Assembly: GCF_011765625.1 (NCBI RefSeq)
Contig: NZ_CP050313.1
Location: 2,724,501 to 2,788,500 of the forward strand
Length of the DNA stretch: 64,000 nucleotides
DNA from: Shewanella aestuarii
GTDB taxonomy: Bacteria > Pseudomonadota > Gammaproteobacteria > Enterobacterales > Shewanellaceae
Reading direction: 5' to 3'
The notes beneath the pieces are model-generated. The model searched no databases, was not told the DNA's origin, and saw only the letters and a list, made by a program, of their open reading frames with translations. Positions within the stretch are counted from its first letter, which is position 1; each line of letters begins with the position of its first letter. The position numbers and the translations under genes are program-made. Shown here one piece after another: positions 21,401 through 28,980 of the stretch.

Positions 21401-24400
21401 CCACTAAGATTGTTTAATTTAACAACTGGCGTACTCGTATGACCACCAATAACGCTGATATCAGCAGAAGCACCTGTCCCGCTGTCATTGAGTATAATAT
21501 CTGAAACTAATAAGTTTACTTCGTTAACATCACTGTATGCTATTGTGAAAGTAACTTCATTTTTCGTTAAACCCGTCCCTGCTTTGACTATTGACGGTTC
21601 ACCAATGACTAAACTCGGGATGGGGGTTTGAGGTGTGGCTGTGTAATCAAAAACGATATCAGCAGCAGCTAAATTAGTTATTGTATTGTCAGCTGCATCT
21701 ATTGCGACACCATTAGCTAAACCCAATGTTACAGTTCCCGGAGCCGTAGGAATAATCTCAAGAGTAAAATCAGTACCTGCACCCGTAAATGCACCTTTTG
21801 TGGCATTTGTGACACTTATATCATCAGCATTAAAATCAACCACTGGCGATGAAAAATAAATAGCCATATTAATTAAAGTTTCAGAAGTAGGACTAGAAAC
21901 ATCCACTTGAGTACTAACTGTTAATTGATCAATTGAAATGGTATCGCTGGCTGGTGCAATTACTTGAAAATTACCATTAACAGTTGCGGCCAAATTAGAG
22001 GATAAGCTGGTATAACTTCCAACAGAAGAACTACCCGGTATCTTAACAGTAACAGTGAAAGAGCACTCTCCACCATCAGCAATCGTAACATTAGATACAG
22101 TTAGAGAAGTTGTACCTATAGCCAGGCTTCCAACACCACAAAAATCAGCTAATCCGGCACTTATAACTTGAGCACCAGTGATAAAGTCACTTGAAAAATT
22201 ATCACTGAATGCTGCAGCTGTTGCTTCACCAGCCCCCGCTTGATTAGTAATTAAGTATGTAAGTTCAACAGTCTTATCAGTACCACTAAGTCTGATCGAG
22301 TCAGTATTGAAACGTTTACTAAAACGAAGGCCACTAATATCAATTGAAGCGGTATTAGCAATATTTGAAACGGTATCGGAATTTACAATTGCAGAAATGG
22401 CTGAACTGCTGAAAACAATATTACTTCCAACAGTATTATCAGGTAATTTAACAGGCACATCAAAACTACATGACTCTCCTGCAGTTAAGCTCCCTCCAGT
22501 AAAGACTAACTCAGAAGTACCGCTAACTAATGAACCTGTACCACAAATATCATTCAGCTCAGCTCCCGTTGCAACAAGCCCTGATAATCCAGCATTTAGG
22601 TCGAGTGTAAAAGCAATATCTGTAGCAGAAGTACTTGAATTAATGTGGTGCGAAAGCTCAAAAGTAATATGGGTATCTTGCCCAGGCAAAAGCACCTGCT
22701 CATCAAAATAAAAGTTCAAAGTAGGCGCAGCATCTACATCAAAGTAGGCTATGGCGGAAGTAGACACGCCAATAACATTCACCCCATTTATCACACTACT
22801 AATTGAGCCTGAACTAAACGAGTAACGATTTGGCACCACACTATTATTTAACGTTAACCCCACATCAAAACTACAGCTAGCACCTGCAGCCAATGTAATA
22901 CTTGAAAAATTAACTGACCAAAGCTCATTAGCAACTGACGATGTTGCTGAACCTGTACCATTACAATAATTAGCAGCAGGCAAAGTAGAAATAGTAGCAA
23001 GCGTTTGTGAACCTATTAACGTATCGAAACCAACTGATGTTGCTTCATTAATAGTATCAATATTAGTTAATGTATATCGTAATGTAAGAGCTTCAGAGGC
23101 AGACAATCCACTTTCAACAACTTCCATAGTTAACGTTGCGGCATTAGTGATGCGTAAACTGTTAGAAAAATCACCATAGTTTGCATTTAATGAAGATGAA
23201 GTATTAGAGATAGTATTTACATAACTTCCATTACTCGCATTAGTGGGTACTGATACTGGAATTGTAAAAGTACACTTTTCACCAGCTGCTATGAAACCAT
23301 TATTTAATGTGACAACATCGGTTCCTGTTAACGAGGAGCCTATACCACAAATGTCACTTATGGGTAAGCCGTCGGCAACCATACCAGACAGCGTAGCACC
23401 TAAATCATTGGTAAAACTAACATCAACAGCATCATTTCCTCTGTCAAAATTAGTTAAAGTCACCTGTAAATTAGTTGATTGACCAGGTTGGACAATTTTA
23501 GGTTCAAACACAGCATCGGCAAAACCAATTCCTGTTAAGGTGATCGATTCACCCGCCTTGCCTATTGATTTAAGTGTTGCTGATGATTTGTAAGTGAAAT
23601 CAGTACTAATAATGTCGTATGCACCAGGGATATTTGAGGCATCAACACCAACAGTAATGGTACAAATATCATTTAAATCAGTCAAAAACTCAGCAGCGAG
23701 AATGTTAAAATCCAAAGAGGTTAAATTTAAAATAGTGTCACTTTGCTTATTAACAGTTAAATAAGTACCACACCCAGATTGACTAATATCTGAAGTAAAA
23801 ACCAAACCTGTCGGTAAGTGAACTTGCCCATTTAATGCATAGGCAAAAGCTGACGAATTATTTTGCAACACAATCGTAAGTGTTGTTGAGTCATTAACCT
23901 TTAGAAGTGTATCAGCTAAATTAAGGCTCAAGGACACTGTCTCTGCGGAGACATTAAACGTTAATGAGCTATTATTGCCATTGCCCAAAGACGATACTAA
24001 ATTATCGGTGGTGATCTCTAGCAATGGATTAGTCGCAGAAGACACTGTCACATCAAAAACTATTTGGCAATCGGTACCAAAATCTAAATCATCAACATTG
24101 AAAGTAATTGAAGATGCGCCAGCAGAAATATTAGAGCTACCACCTGCACAAGTCGAAGAAAAATTAATTTGTTCTGCAACAACAACATCTGAAGGGAGAT
24201 GGCTCTGGAAACCGATGTTTATTGCATTGGTATCTGCTGAGTTATTGGCCAGAGTATAAGTAATTGAAGTAGAGTTACCAACAGAAACTGAAGTACTACT
24301 GGCTGCTCCACTAATGGATAAATCCGTCCCCGCAGACCACACAGCAAAGCTCGGCATAAACCAAGTTGTTAAGAAAAATAAAGATAAAAATATATAAGAT

Positions 24401-24423
24401 TTTTTATTGTATGTGGTTAGCAT
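15475..24423 (-). CDS. Giant repetitive GlyGly-CTERM cell-surface protein
   Basis: This 2982-aa protein is built like a surface adhesin or matrix protein. The frame opens at 24507, but the ATG at 24423 begins a clear signal peptide (hydrophobic FLSLFFLTTWF, cleavage near FAVWSAG). The first ~1000 residues are DUF11-like beta-sandwich modules with regular Cys pairs. Bacterial Ig-like modules follow. Next come eight 93-residue putative-Ig/cadherin-like repeats, seven nearly identical, then four related but divergent repeats. The C-terminal third has another DUF11-like module, FG-GAP Asp motifs (DLNQDGFVDL, DVNNDGYMDA) and a final DUF11. The tail is GlyGly-CTERM: SSGGSLP, a hydrophobic helix and basic RLKSLRK. 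Such tails are known rhombosortase substrates linked to type II secretion. Ligand unknown. Confidence 0.9.
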   Translation of the reverse strand: MLTTYNKKSYIFLSLFFLTTWFMPSFAVWSAGTDLSISGAASSTSVSVGNSTSITYTLANNSADTNAINIGFQSHLPSDVVVAEQINFSSTCAGGSSNISAGASSITFNVDDLDFGTDCQIVFDVTVSSATNPLLEITTDNLVSSLGNGNNSSLTFNVSAETVSLSLNLADTLLKVNDSTTLTIVLQNNSSAFAYALNGQVHLPTGLVFTSDISQSGCGTYLTVNKQSDTILNLTSLDFNILAAEFLTDLNDICTITVGVDASNIPGAYDIISTDFTYKSSATLKSIGKAGESITLTGIGFADAVFEPKIVQPGQSTNLQVTLTNFDRGNDAVDVSFTNDLGATLSGMVADGLPISDICGIGSSLTGTDVVTLNNGFIAAGEKCTFTIPVSVPTNASNGSYVNTISNTSSSLNANYGDFSNSLRITNAATLTMEVVESGLSASEALTLRYTLTNIDTINEATSVGFDTLIGSQTLATISTLPAANYCNGTGSATSSVANELWSVNFSSITLAAGASCSFDVGLTLNNSVVPNRYSFSSGSISSVINGVNVIGVSTSAIAYFDVDAAPTLNFYFDEQVLLPGQDTHITFELSHHINSSTSATDIAFTLDLNAGLSGLVATGAELNDICGTGSLVSGTSELVFTGGSLTAGESCSFDVPVKLPDNTVGSNIVFSSSAISAIVNSDTVSNIANTASIDISGLRFSKRFNTDSIRLSGTDKTVELTYLITNQAGAGEATAAAFSDNFSSDFITGAQVISAGLADFCGVGSLAIGTTSLTVSNVTIADGGECSFTVTVKIPGSSSVGSYTSLSSNLAATVNGNFQVIAPASDTISIDQLTVSTQVDVSSPTSETLINMAIYFSSPVVDFNADDISVTNATKGAFTGAGTDFTLEIIPTAPGTVTLGLANGVAIDAADNTITNLAAADIVFDYTATPQTPIPSLVIGEPSIVKAGTGLTKNEVTFTIAYSDVNEVNLLVSDIILNDSGTGASADISVIGGHTSTPVVKLNNLSGNGTLAISVAEGTARYATNNAPAAGPSSSFIVDTVKPIPTLTAATNQLDDFRVNITFTESVSGFDITDIDVTNATLSDFQMVNASSYSVLVSATDETSLSLEIPADVALDHVDNGNTASNVLNITYDEIKPTAIISGPTGSVDIGFTATIDFSELIENFVESDIQATNATLSSFNKVNDTKYTVIVNPISQGNVGLVINADVANDPVGNGNVVSNSYSVIYDINDLPTISGTPATTVNEDSPYNFSPSYFDADSGDSLTFSISNKPTWATFNSSNGQLSGTPTNADVGTTSGIVISVNDGTETVSLSAFDITVTNTNDAPVISGSPATSVNEDAVYSFTPSVSDDDTGDTLTFSISNKPTWASFNSSNGQLSGTPTNADVGTTSGIVISVNDGTETVSLSAFDITVTNTNDAPVISGSPATSVNEDAVYSFTPSVSDDDTGDTLTFSISNKPTWASFNSSNGQLSGTPTNADVGTTSGIVISVNDGTETVSLSAFDITVTNTNDAPVISGSPATSVNEDAVYSFTPSVSDDDTGDTLTFSISNKPTWASFNSSNGQLSGTPTNADVGTTSGIVISVNDGTETVSLSAFDITVTNTNDAPVISGSPATSVNEDAVYSFTPSVSDDDTGDTLTFSISNKPTWASFNSSNGQLSGTPTNADVGTTSGIVISVNDGTETVSLSAFDITVTNTNDAPVISGSPATSVNEDAVYSFTPSVSDDDTGDTLTFSISNKPTWASFNSSNGQLSGTPTNADVGTTSGIVISVNDGTETVSLSAFDITVTNTNDAPVISGSPATSVNEDAVYSFTPSVSDDDTGDTLTFSISNKPTWASFNSSNGQLSGTPTNADVGTTSGIVISVNDGTETVSLSAFDITVTNTNDAPVISGSPATSVNEDAVYSFTPSVSDDDTGDTLTFSISNKPTWATFNSSNGQLSGTPTNADVGTTSGIVISVNDGTETVSLSAFDITVTNTNDAPVISSTAITAAIQDVLYSYTLVATDADADDVLTLSAVTKPSWLSFDVGSGVLSGTPTNADVGSHAVTLKVTDKAGLNAEQSFTITVSNSNDAPVISSTAITAATQDVLYSYTLVATDVDADDILTLSAVTKPSWLSFDVGSGVLSGTPTSADVGSHPVTLKVTDKAGLSAEQSFTITVSNVNDAPDITGTPATTVNQDETYSFTPTVLDADEEDVLTFIVANKPTWALFNTTNGTLSGTPSNDDVGISKGVMISVSDGTIQVDLPAFDIEVINVNDAPVFESLPVLEANVFVPYQYNVVASDVDIDSELMISIVTAPDWLSLNSANQLVGIPPLEASGINVLVELSVTDGIVDTPVLQSFNIDVQQPTETELDVSIYFSPAPAIAEQTVNLVVDVLNNGYTAAKAVKYNITFDDALVLTTLPTECATSSETTIDCAFTEDLTIEGKFTRIFEFTVANVDTGFSSAHIIARAENINDEVINESASILLASTLSVLPGEVLTSVPAELGYAVDMNNDMLIDLLVYLPNEMSIQVMLNNGFGQLQPAGKIELEQMVTALTATDLNQDGFVDLVTTGGSSSGNRAYILDGDYSPVSTESLDDVQADLILIADLDSDGNPEVALAGIYQPKIAIYTGIGSEQTSVSLLSIPSALLPLVDNKGASHVTAVMNAPAGEDAGVTSLSSITVDGMTSLLVGLDNQAPVLFTLDNEVWLVTSVPALSKRTQQVITGDVNNDGYMDAFIRQDDGWHLVLNAFNTNFIKTSIVFPQVEDVIITDLESDGIVELLLVMPQGVSIWHYYSVDDVRPNQSAIRANILESVMVFDVNNDGLLDIVTFDSQDGISVWFVSAGGAIGPQDVDLSLKGNVPSSVQYNQPASMTWSIVNRSRSTTTEVVFSVSFDSKLSITDTPNNCIVSDQSITCNFESLAAEETIELVFSFIPENAGVTVLSGSLTSYEFDVDMTNNQSDVSFTVIEPEKPKKKSSGGSLPLSIVLLLILCTFIRLKSLRKPY
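17950..18501 (-). repeat. Two 276-bp coding repeats in the giant surface protein
   Basis: Two adjacent units of 276 bp (92 codons each), 17950-18225 and 18226-18501, are near copies. Both encode a module that begins NDAPVISSTAITAA and ends FTITVSN. They differ in a few codons, so they are an older duplication than the 279-bp array that abuts them at 18502. Confidence 0.85.
18502..20733 (-). repeat. Array of seven near-identical 279-bp repeats plus one diverged copy
   Basis: Seven tandem units of exactly 279 bp (93 codons) fill 18502-20454. They differ by only a few single bases, for example an A/T or C/T change per unit. A diverged eighth unit lies at 20455-20733; its first third differs and its last two thirds match the array. 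Each unit encodes NDAPVISGSP to ITVTNT, one putative-Ig beta-sandwich. The marker GGTTTCCGTG recurs at 18541, 18820, 19099, 19378, 19657, 19936, 20215 and 20494, which fixes the period. Nucleotide identity this high indicates recent expansion by recombination. Confidence 0.97.
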
Positions 24424-24489
24424 AAAAGCACCATTGAATCCCTTTAATAATCGAACACCGCCCAAATACAACCGAAGCGCCAACATAAT

Positions 24490-24517
24490 GATAACACTTG
24501 TCACCAAAAGTGTTATC
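24490..24517. promoter_or_regulatory. 10-bp inverted repeat in the divergent control region
   Basis: The arms GATAACACTT (24490-24499) and AAGTGTTATC (24508-24517) are perfect and separated by 8 bp. They lie 67 bp upstream of the chosen start of the giant surface protein and within the 315-bp gap to the divergent plus-strand genes. This looks like a dimeric regulator site or a leader hairpin. The rest of the gap is AT-rich; I see no further gene in it. Confidence 0.4.
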
Positions 24518-24738
24518 TTAAAAATAAATTAATAGCCCTCAAATGCTTCCCTACTCCGAAAACAATAAAGAAAAAACAAAACAAAAATTATTTATAACAA
24601 CAACTTAAAATAGTGCACTTGTTTTAAAACTAAGATTCAAAAGACATCTGACCTTTAAACAAGGTACTTTAGATAGTTGCTATGTGTAAACAAAAGGTTA
24701 AAATAAATACAGATAACTATTTTAAAGAAGAATTTCCT

Positions 24739-25179
24739 ATGAGAAGTTTCCCAAAACTTTTTTTTGTGACATCAATATGTGCATTAAGCGCATTGCTACC
24801 CCTAACTGCATATTGCGCCAGTGGTATCGTATCCAGCTCGACCGTCTTGGATATTGAGACTGGTAGTAAATTTGATCAAGCAGAGATGCTCATCTCAGGT
24901 CCCGGTGACTTCAACCAAACAATAACCTTGTACGGGGATAACACTCAAATCGATATTGATGATTTAGGTGAGTTACCAGATGGGAATTACACCTACCAAA
25001 TACAATACATTCAACATGGCAAAACTGAATACATAAATGATAACAAGACAGGACGAGAGGGAGTTCCGAGAAACACTGGCAAGATAAAAACTATCTCGGG
25101 CTTTTTTAATGTTTATGAAAGTGAATTTGTTACAAGTGATTCAATCGAAACTGAATCTGAATTCAAAGACGAGCAGTAA
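24739..25179 (+). CDS. Small secreted protein of unknown family
   Basis: I do not recognise this family. The protein has 146 aa from the ATG at 24739, which follows an AAGAAG ribosome site; an upstream in-frame ATG at 24682 lacks one. A signal peptide is clear (MRSFPKLFFVTSICALSALLPLTAYCAS). The mature part is acidic and strand-rich, with a DDLGELPDGNYTYQIQYI block like a small beta-sandwich, and an acidic Ser/Glu tail. It is followed 29 bp later by the S74-domain protein on the same strand. The pairing suggests a two-gene secreted or surface unit. It lies divergently from the giant surface protein. Confidence 0.7.
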   Translation: MRSFPKLFFVTSICALSALLPLTAYCASGIVSSSTVLDIETGSKFDQAEMLISGPGDFNQTITLYGDNTQIDIDDLGELPDGNYTYQIQYIQHGKTEYINDNKTGREGVPRNTGKIKTISGFFNVYESEFVTSDSIETESEFKDEQ

Positions 25180-25208
25180 GTCGTACGTACTGAACATAGG
25201 AAAAAATT

Positions 25209-26558
25209 ATGAAACTTTACTCAAAATACTTACTGGCGATACTACCATTAGCAGTAACAACGAGCTTATACGCAGATCAAGTGATATTGGATGACTTAAT
25301 TATAGATGGCAGCAGTTGTATCGGGCAAGATTGTGTCAATGGTGAATCATTTGGTTTTGACACGTTAAGACTTAAAGAAAACAACTTGCGAATTAAATTT
25401 GATGATACGAGTAACTCTGGCAGTTTTCCTAGTAATGATTGGCAAATAACAGCCAATGACAGCAGTAACGGTGGTCTGAATAAATTTTCAATTGATGACA
25501 TTAGCGGCGGAAGAACCCCCTTTACCTTGGAAGCTGGAGCTCCTAATCATTCACTATATGTTGATGATGGAGGAAGAGTTGGTGTAGGAACATCTTCCCC
25601 TTTGGTTGAGCTGCACGTAGTTAATGGCGATAGCCCAACATTGCGTTTAGAACAAAACGGCAGTTCAGGCTTTACTGCTCAAACATGGGATGTTGCAGGC
25701 AATGAAGCAGGCTTTTTCATAAGGGATGCAACTAATGGTTCGACATTACCTTTTAGAATACTTCCTGGAGCATCGTCAGAATCACTAGTTATAGATGGAG
25801 ATGATCAAGTTGGTATTGGTGCAGGAACAAACCCACTTGTTAACCTTGAAGTGCGTGATAGTTCTGGGCCTGAATTTAGATTGTCGAAAGATACTACAAC
25901 TTTTACAGAATTTGCTACTAATACAGAGGGGAAATTAACAATTACAAGTTCCTCCTCTGCAACCAGTGTAACTACTCCAGTGGTAAATATTGTTGATAGT
26001 AATTCTGCTGGTTCTCCTGAGTTAATGCTGAATTTGGCAAACGATGGCCCTTCGTATCTTGGCCTAGATAATATTAATGATAATTCTAGATGGCTTATGC
26101 ATAATAATACATTAGGAAATTTTAGAATTTCGAAACAGAATTATAATGATACGAATAATCTTACATATAACTCTCCATTTGAGTTAACAGCCTCTGGAGA
26201 CTTAACAATAAAAGGAAAGATAAAAGCAACTAGCTCTGACTTCACCTCCTCACAGACCCTTAAAGAAAACTTTTCGTTGATATCAGCAACAGAAATTTTA
26301 ACAAAAGTGGCAAACTTAGCTATTACCAAATGGAACTATATACAAGACTCGGATACAGTTTTGCATATTGGTCCAATGGCGGAAGATTTTCATGAAGCTT
26401 TTGGGTTAAATGGTGATGAAAAAGGAACAATTTCTATTTCTGATATAAGTGGGGTTGCATTAGCATCCATTAAAGCCCTAAAACTTGCATCGGATGAAAA
26501 AGATAAGAAAATATCCGAATTAGAAAAGCGTATTGCAGCACTTGAATCCCAAAAATAA
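25209..26558 (+). CDS. Secreted protein with C-terminal S74 (endosialidase-type) chaperone domain
   Basis: The 449-aa protein has a signal peptide (MKLYSKYLLAILPLAVTTSLYA). Its start is supported by AGGA 8 nt upstream. The body has repeats of a form seen in tail-fibre-like and collar proteins: VDDGGRVGVGTSSPLVELHV and a related VIDGDDQVGIGAGTNPLVNLEV. The last ~108 residues are a peptidase S74 intramolecular chaperone: SSQTLKENF holds the Ser/Lys pair for self-cleavage, followed by HIGPMAEDFHEAFG and ISDISGVALASIKAL, and a C-terminal coiled coil. In phage and bacterial proteins this domain drives trimer folding and then cuts itself off. Here it predicts a trimeric secreted fibre. A phage origin is not supported by neighbours. 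Confidence 0.88.
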   Translation: MKLYSKYLLAILPLAVTTSLYADQVILDDLIIDGSSCIGQDCVNGESFGFDTLRLKENNLRIKFDDTSNSGSFPSNDWQITANDSSNGGLNKFSIDDISGGRTPFTLEAGAPNHSLYVDDGGRVGVGTSSPLVELHVVNGDSPTLRLEQNGSSGFTAQTWDVAGNEAGFFIRDATNGSTLPFRILPGASSESLVIDGDDQVGIGAGTNPLVNLEVRDSSGPEFRLSKDTTTFTEFATNTEGKLTITSSSSATSVTTPVVNIVDSNSAGSPELMLNLANDGPSYLGLDNINDNSRWLMHNNTLGNFRISKQNYNDTNNLTYNSPFELTASGDLTIKGKIKATSSDFTSSQTLKENFSLISATEILTKVANLAITKWNYIQDSDTVLHIGPMAEDFHEAFGLNGDEKGTISISDISGVALASIKALKLASDEKDKKISELEKRIAALESQK

Positions 26559-26573
26559 ATATGTTCAAGATTA

Positions 26574-26596
26574 AGCCAGTTAAATTATAACTGGCT
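26574..26596. terminator. Hairpin between convergent genes
   Basis: A 9-bp perfect stem, AGCCAGTTA (26574-26582) with TAACTGGCT (26588-26596), lies in the 49-bp gap between converging genes that end at 26558 (+) and 26608 (-). There is no strong T run, so termination is plausible but weak. Confidence 0.45.
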
Positions 26597-26607
26597 CAAT
26601 ACATCAA

Positions 26608-28968
26608 TTATCTTGCAAAAGTCAAATATGCCATCATTTGGCCTCTAGGATGGTTCCATCCTCCAATGTAATGAAATTGACACCTTTCCTTTATTGCTAA
26701 ACTGTTTAATTCGCTTTGTGAATATGAAAAATTGTGGTGGGCGTGAGAAAATTCTGCCTTATTAAGAGCTGAGTCTCCTTCAAAAAAGGTAAAATAAAAA
26801 CGACTGGTAACTTTAGATTTCATTCTAATTTTTTTGAAACACAACTGAATATCTTCAATCGTCAGATGAGTAAAAAGAGATTGTGCCATTGCAATATCAA
26901 ATGCATTCAAAATGTCAAAATCAAATTTAATATTAAAACTAAAGTTCGGCTTCTTTAAATCCATCATTTTAAGGCCCAACTCTCGCTCCAACCCCAATTG
27001 AACTAATTCTGGTTCTGCTTCAATCCCATAATAATTACTAGTATCTAAAAAAGGTATTATATATTGTCCAAGTCTTAGTGAACCACATGCTATATCGAGG
27101 AATACGTCAGATGGCTTTAAACCCTCAGATATTAGGAAATAATATTGAAGCTTACCAATACTATACCAAAGTTCACTCGTTGGCGCACCGACATATCCTC
27201 TATGACCTTTAGCTTGAATACGTGATCGAGAGTCATCAGAATTGAAAAAAAATGAATCTGTATCATCATTTTCTATGGCCGTTGATATATAACTTTTTAC
27301 AAGAGATTGGTGTGATTGGAGTTGTTCTTGATATTCTGATACTTTATTTGAGATAAATTTTCCATTAGGGCGAAATTTTTGTGTAAATGACATTAATTGA
27401 TAAGCAATATTTAAATCATAGTTTTCTAATTGAAGGGCCGTATCACGTAAAAAATTTATATCATCACTTGGTAAGCATTTATCACCGACATTCTTAATCT
27501 CATCTTGAAAAGAATTTTGCAAAAAAAGAAAGCGATCGTAGTATTTACTTAAATCATACTGCAAGGTTTGTTTTGATATATAACAGCCTTTAAAGAATGA
27601 TATTTCCCGATTTGGCCCAGCATAATTAGTAATATTAACATTCGAATTATTGTAACGTCCATCAAGGTTTAGAAAGGCATCATTAAATAAATATGACAGC
27701 CAGAAAATGGGAATTTCGTTTTCAATCTCTTTGTGAGTCAAATAATTTATACCTGTTTTATGCTTACTGATAACATAATCATCAGTCTGACAGGCTAAAG
27801 GCACTTTAAAGTCAATTTTTAATGACTGCATCCGTTCTTTAGTGAAAAAATCATCTGCAGCTTGCAAAACAAATTCAATATACTTGCAACCTTTACTAGC
27901 GGATAAAAACCAAGTAATTACAGTTTTATCAATTACACTTGATGGTTGCTCAAAATAAAAAAGTGAACTTTTTTGAGAGTCTGGTAACCATGTTATCAAT
28001 GGCTGAATACACAAAGTACTAGCATCAGCCCAAACTCCACCGAAATGGTAAAGTAAAAACAAGCGAATAATTTCTGTCTTAATAGACCAATTGCATTCAA
28101 CAGATACAACATCAAAATAGCACATTTTGAAACCAGTAATTAGTTCAAGATTACTTAAATCCAGTAACTGAACATTGTAATCAGGGTTTTTCTCTACCCA
28201 ACTTTTATAACATTCTTTTATTAATTGTGGGGCTTCAGAAATATTAGTATGCCAGAAAAACCAAATCACATTTTCTTTTGGTGCTTTATAACTTAAAGAT
28301 TCCTTAGGCATTTCAAATATAGAAAAAAGACGCTCATTACTATCAACGACTAAGTTAAGGCCAAATCGTTTCAGATCAGTACATGAATAATCAAACCTTT
28401 CAAAATCTAATTGATAAATTCGCTTTATTAGACGCAGTGCATATTTAGACAAAGAGTACCCATCTTGCCCGGAAGATACATTAGCATGACATAGATTGAC
28501 AGGAGTATTCAAAAAATCGCTTAAATAATTCTCAATTTTTGAAATATCATCCTCAAGCTTGAATATCTTAGTATTATCTAATAAAAAATCACATTGAGGC
28601 CTTAAATGATTGTCGAGATAAAAAGGATTTACAAGAAAGGTCTTCAAAGAATGAATAATAAATTGATCAAAACTTATAATATTTGTGGGTAGAATATTTT
28701 TATTAATGCGCCAGCGATATTCACTCACTAATCTAGAAAGTGGATGTCTAACAACAGCAAAGTTTCTTATTTGCTTAAAATTGATAATAGAAGATAAGTA
28801 AGGGCGATGAAAGTGCTGAGGAGTACATGGTAAACCTCCTGCATTAGGTGAATAAAGGAACTCAAACTGGCAATTTTCTCTTAAAACAGTCTCAATCGAT
28901 GTTCCAGCATTTTTGGGGATATGAATGAATAAAACTTCTTCCCCCTCCTTGTTAACATAGATAGGCAT
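26608..28968 (-). CDS. Sulfotransferase-glycosyltransferase-methyltransferase fusion
   Basis: This 786-aa protein appears to join three enzymes. Residues 1-~200 are a sulfotransferase-like domain with the PAPS 5'-phosphosulfate loop FIHIPKNAGTS near residue 14 and a VVRHPLSRLVSEYRW block that fits the 3'-phosphate site. Residues ~235-480 resemble the Gly_transf_sug (capsular, DXD) family: IWFFWHTN, IKTEIIRLFLLYHFGGVWADAS with the donor-binding Asp. Residues ~600-786 are a class I SAM methyltransferase: DVFLDIACGSLRLGQ (SAM loop) and a FSYSQSEL block. It could transfer a sugar, then sulfate and methyl groups on one glycan. It is the last gene of the middle sugar cluster. The reaction order is unknown. 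Confidence 0.82.
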   Translation of the reverse strand: MPIYVNKEGEEVLFIHIPKNAGTSIETVLRENCQFEFLYSPNAGGLPCTPQHFHRPYLSSIINFKQIRNFAVVRHPLSRLVSEYRWRINKNILPTNIISFDQFIIHSLKTFLVNPFYLDNHLRPQCDFLLDNTKIFKLEDDISKIENYLSDFLNTPVNLCHANVSSGQDGYSLSKYALRLIKRIYQLDFERFDYSCTDLKRFGLNLVVDSNERLFSIFEMPKESLSYKAPKENVIWFFWHTNISEAPQLIKECYKSWVEKNPDYNVQLLDLSNLELITGFKMCYFDVVSVECNWSIKTEIIRLFLLYHFGGVWADASTLCIQPLITWLPDSQKSSLFYFEQPSSVIDKTVITWFLSASKGCKYIEFVLQAADDFFTKERMQSLKIDFKVPLACQTDDYVISKHKTGINYLTHKEIENEIPIFWLSYLFNDAFLNLDGRYNNSNVNITNYAGPNREISFFKGCYISKQTLQYDLSKYYDRFLFLQNSFQDEIKNVGDKCLPSDDINFLRDTALQLENYDLNIAYQLMSFTQKFRPNGKFISNKVSEYQEQLQSHQSLVKSYISTAIENDDTDSFFFNSDDSRSRIQAKGHRGYVGAPTSELWYSIGKLQYYFLISEGLKPSDVFLDIACGSLRLGQYIIPFLDTSNYYGIEAEPELVQLGLERELGLKMMDLKKPNFSFNIKFDFDILNAFDIAMAQSLFTHLTIEDIQLCFKKIRMKSKVTSRFYFTFFEGDSALNKAEFSHAHHNFSYSQSELNSLAIKERCQFHYIGGWNHPRGQMMAYLTFAR

Positions 28969-28980
28969 CTAATATACTCT

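Noticed and set aside
25209..26558. Prophage tail-spike gene because of the S74 domain
   Set aside because: It has a signal peptide and no capsid, tail, integrase or lysis genes nearby.
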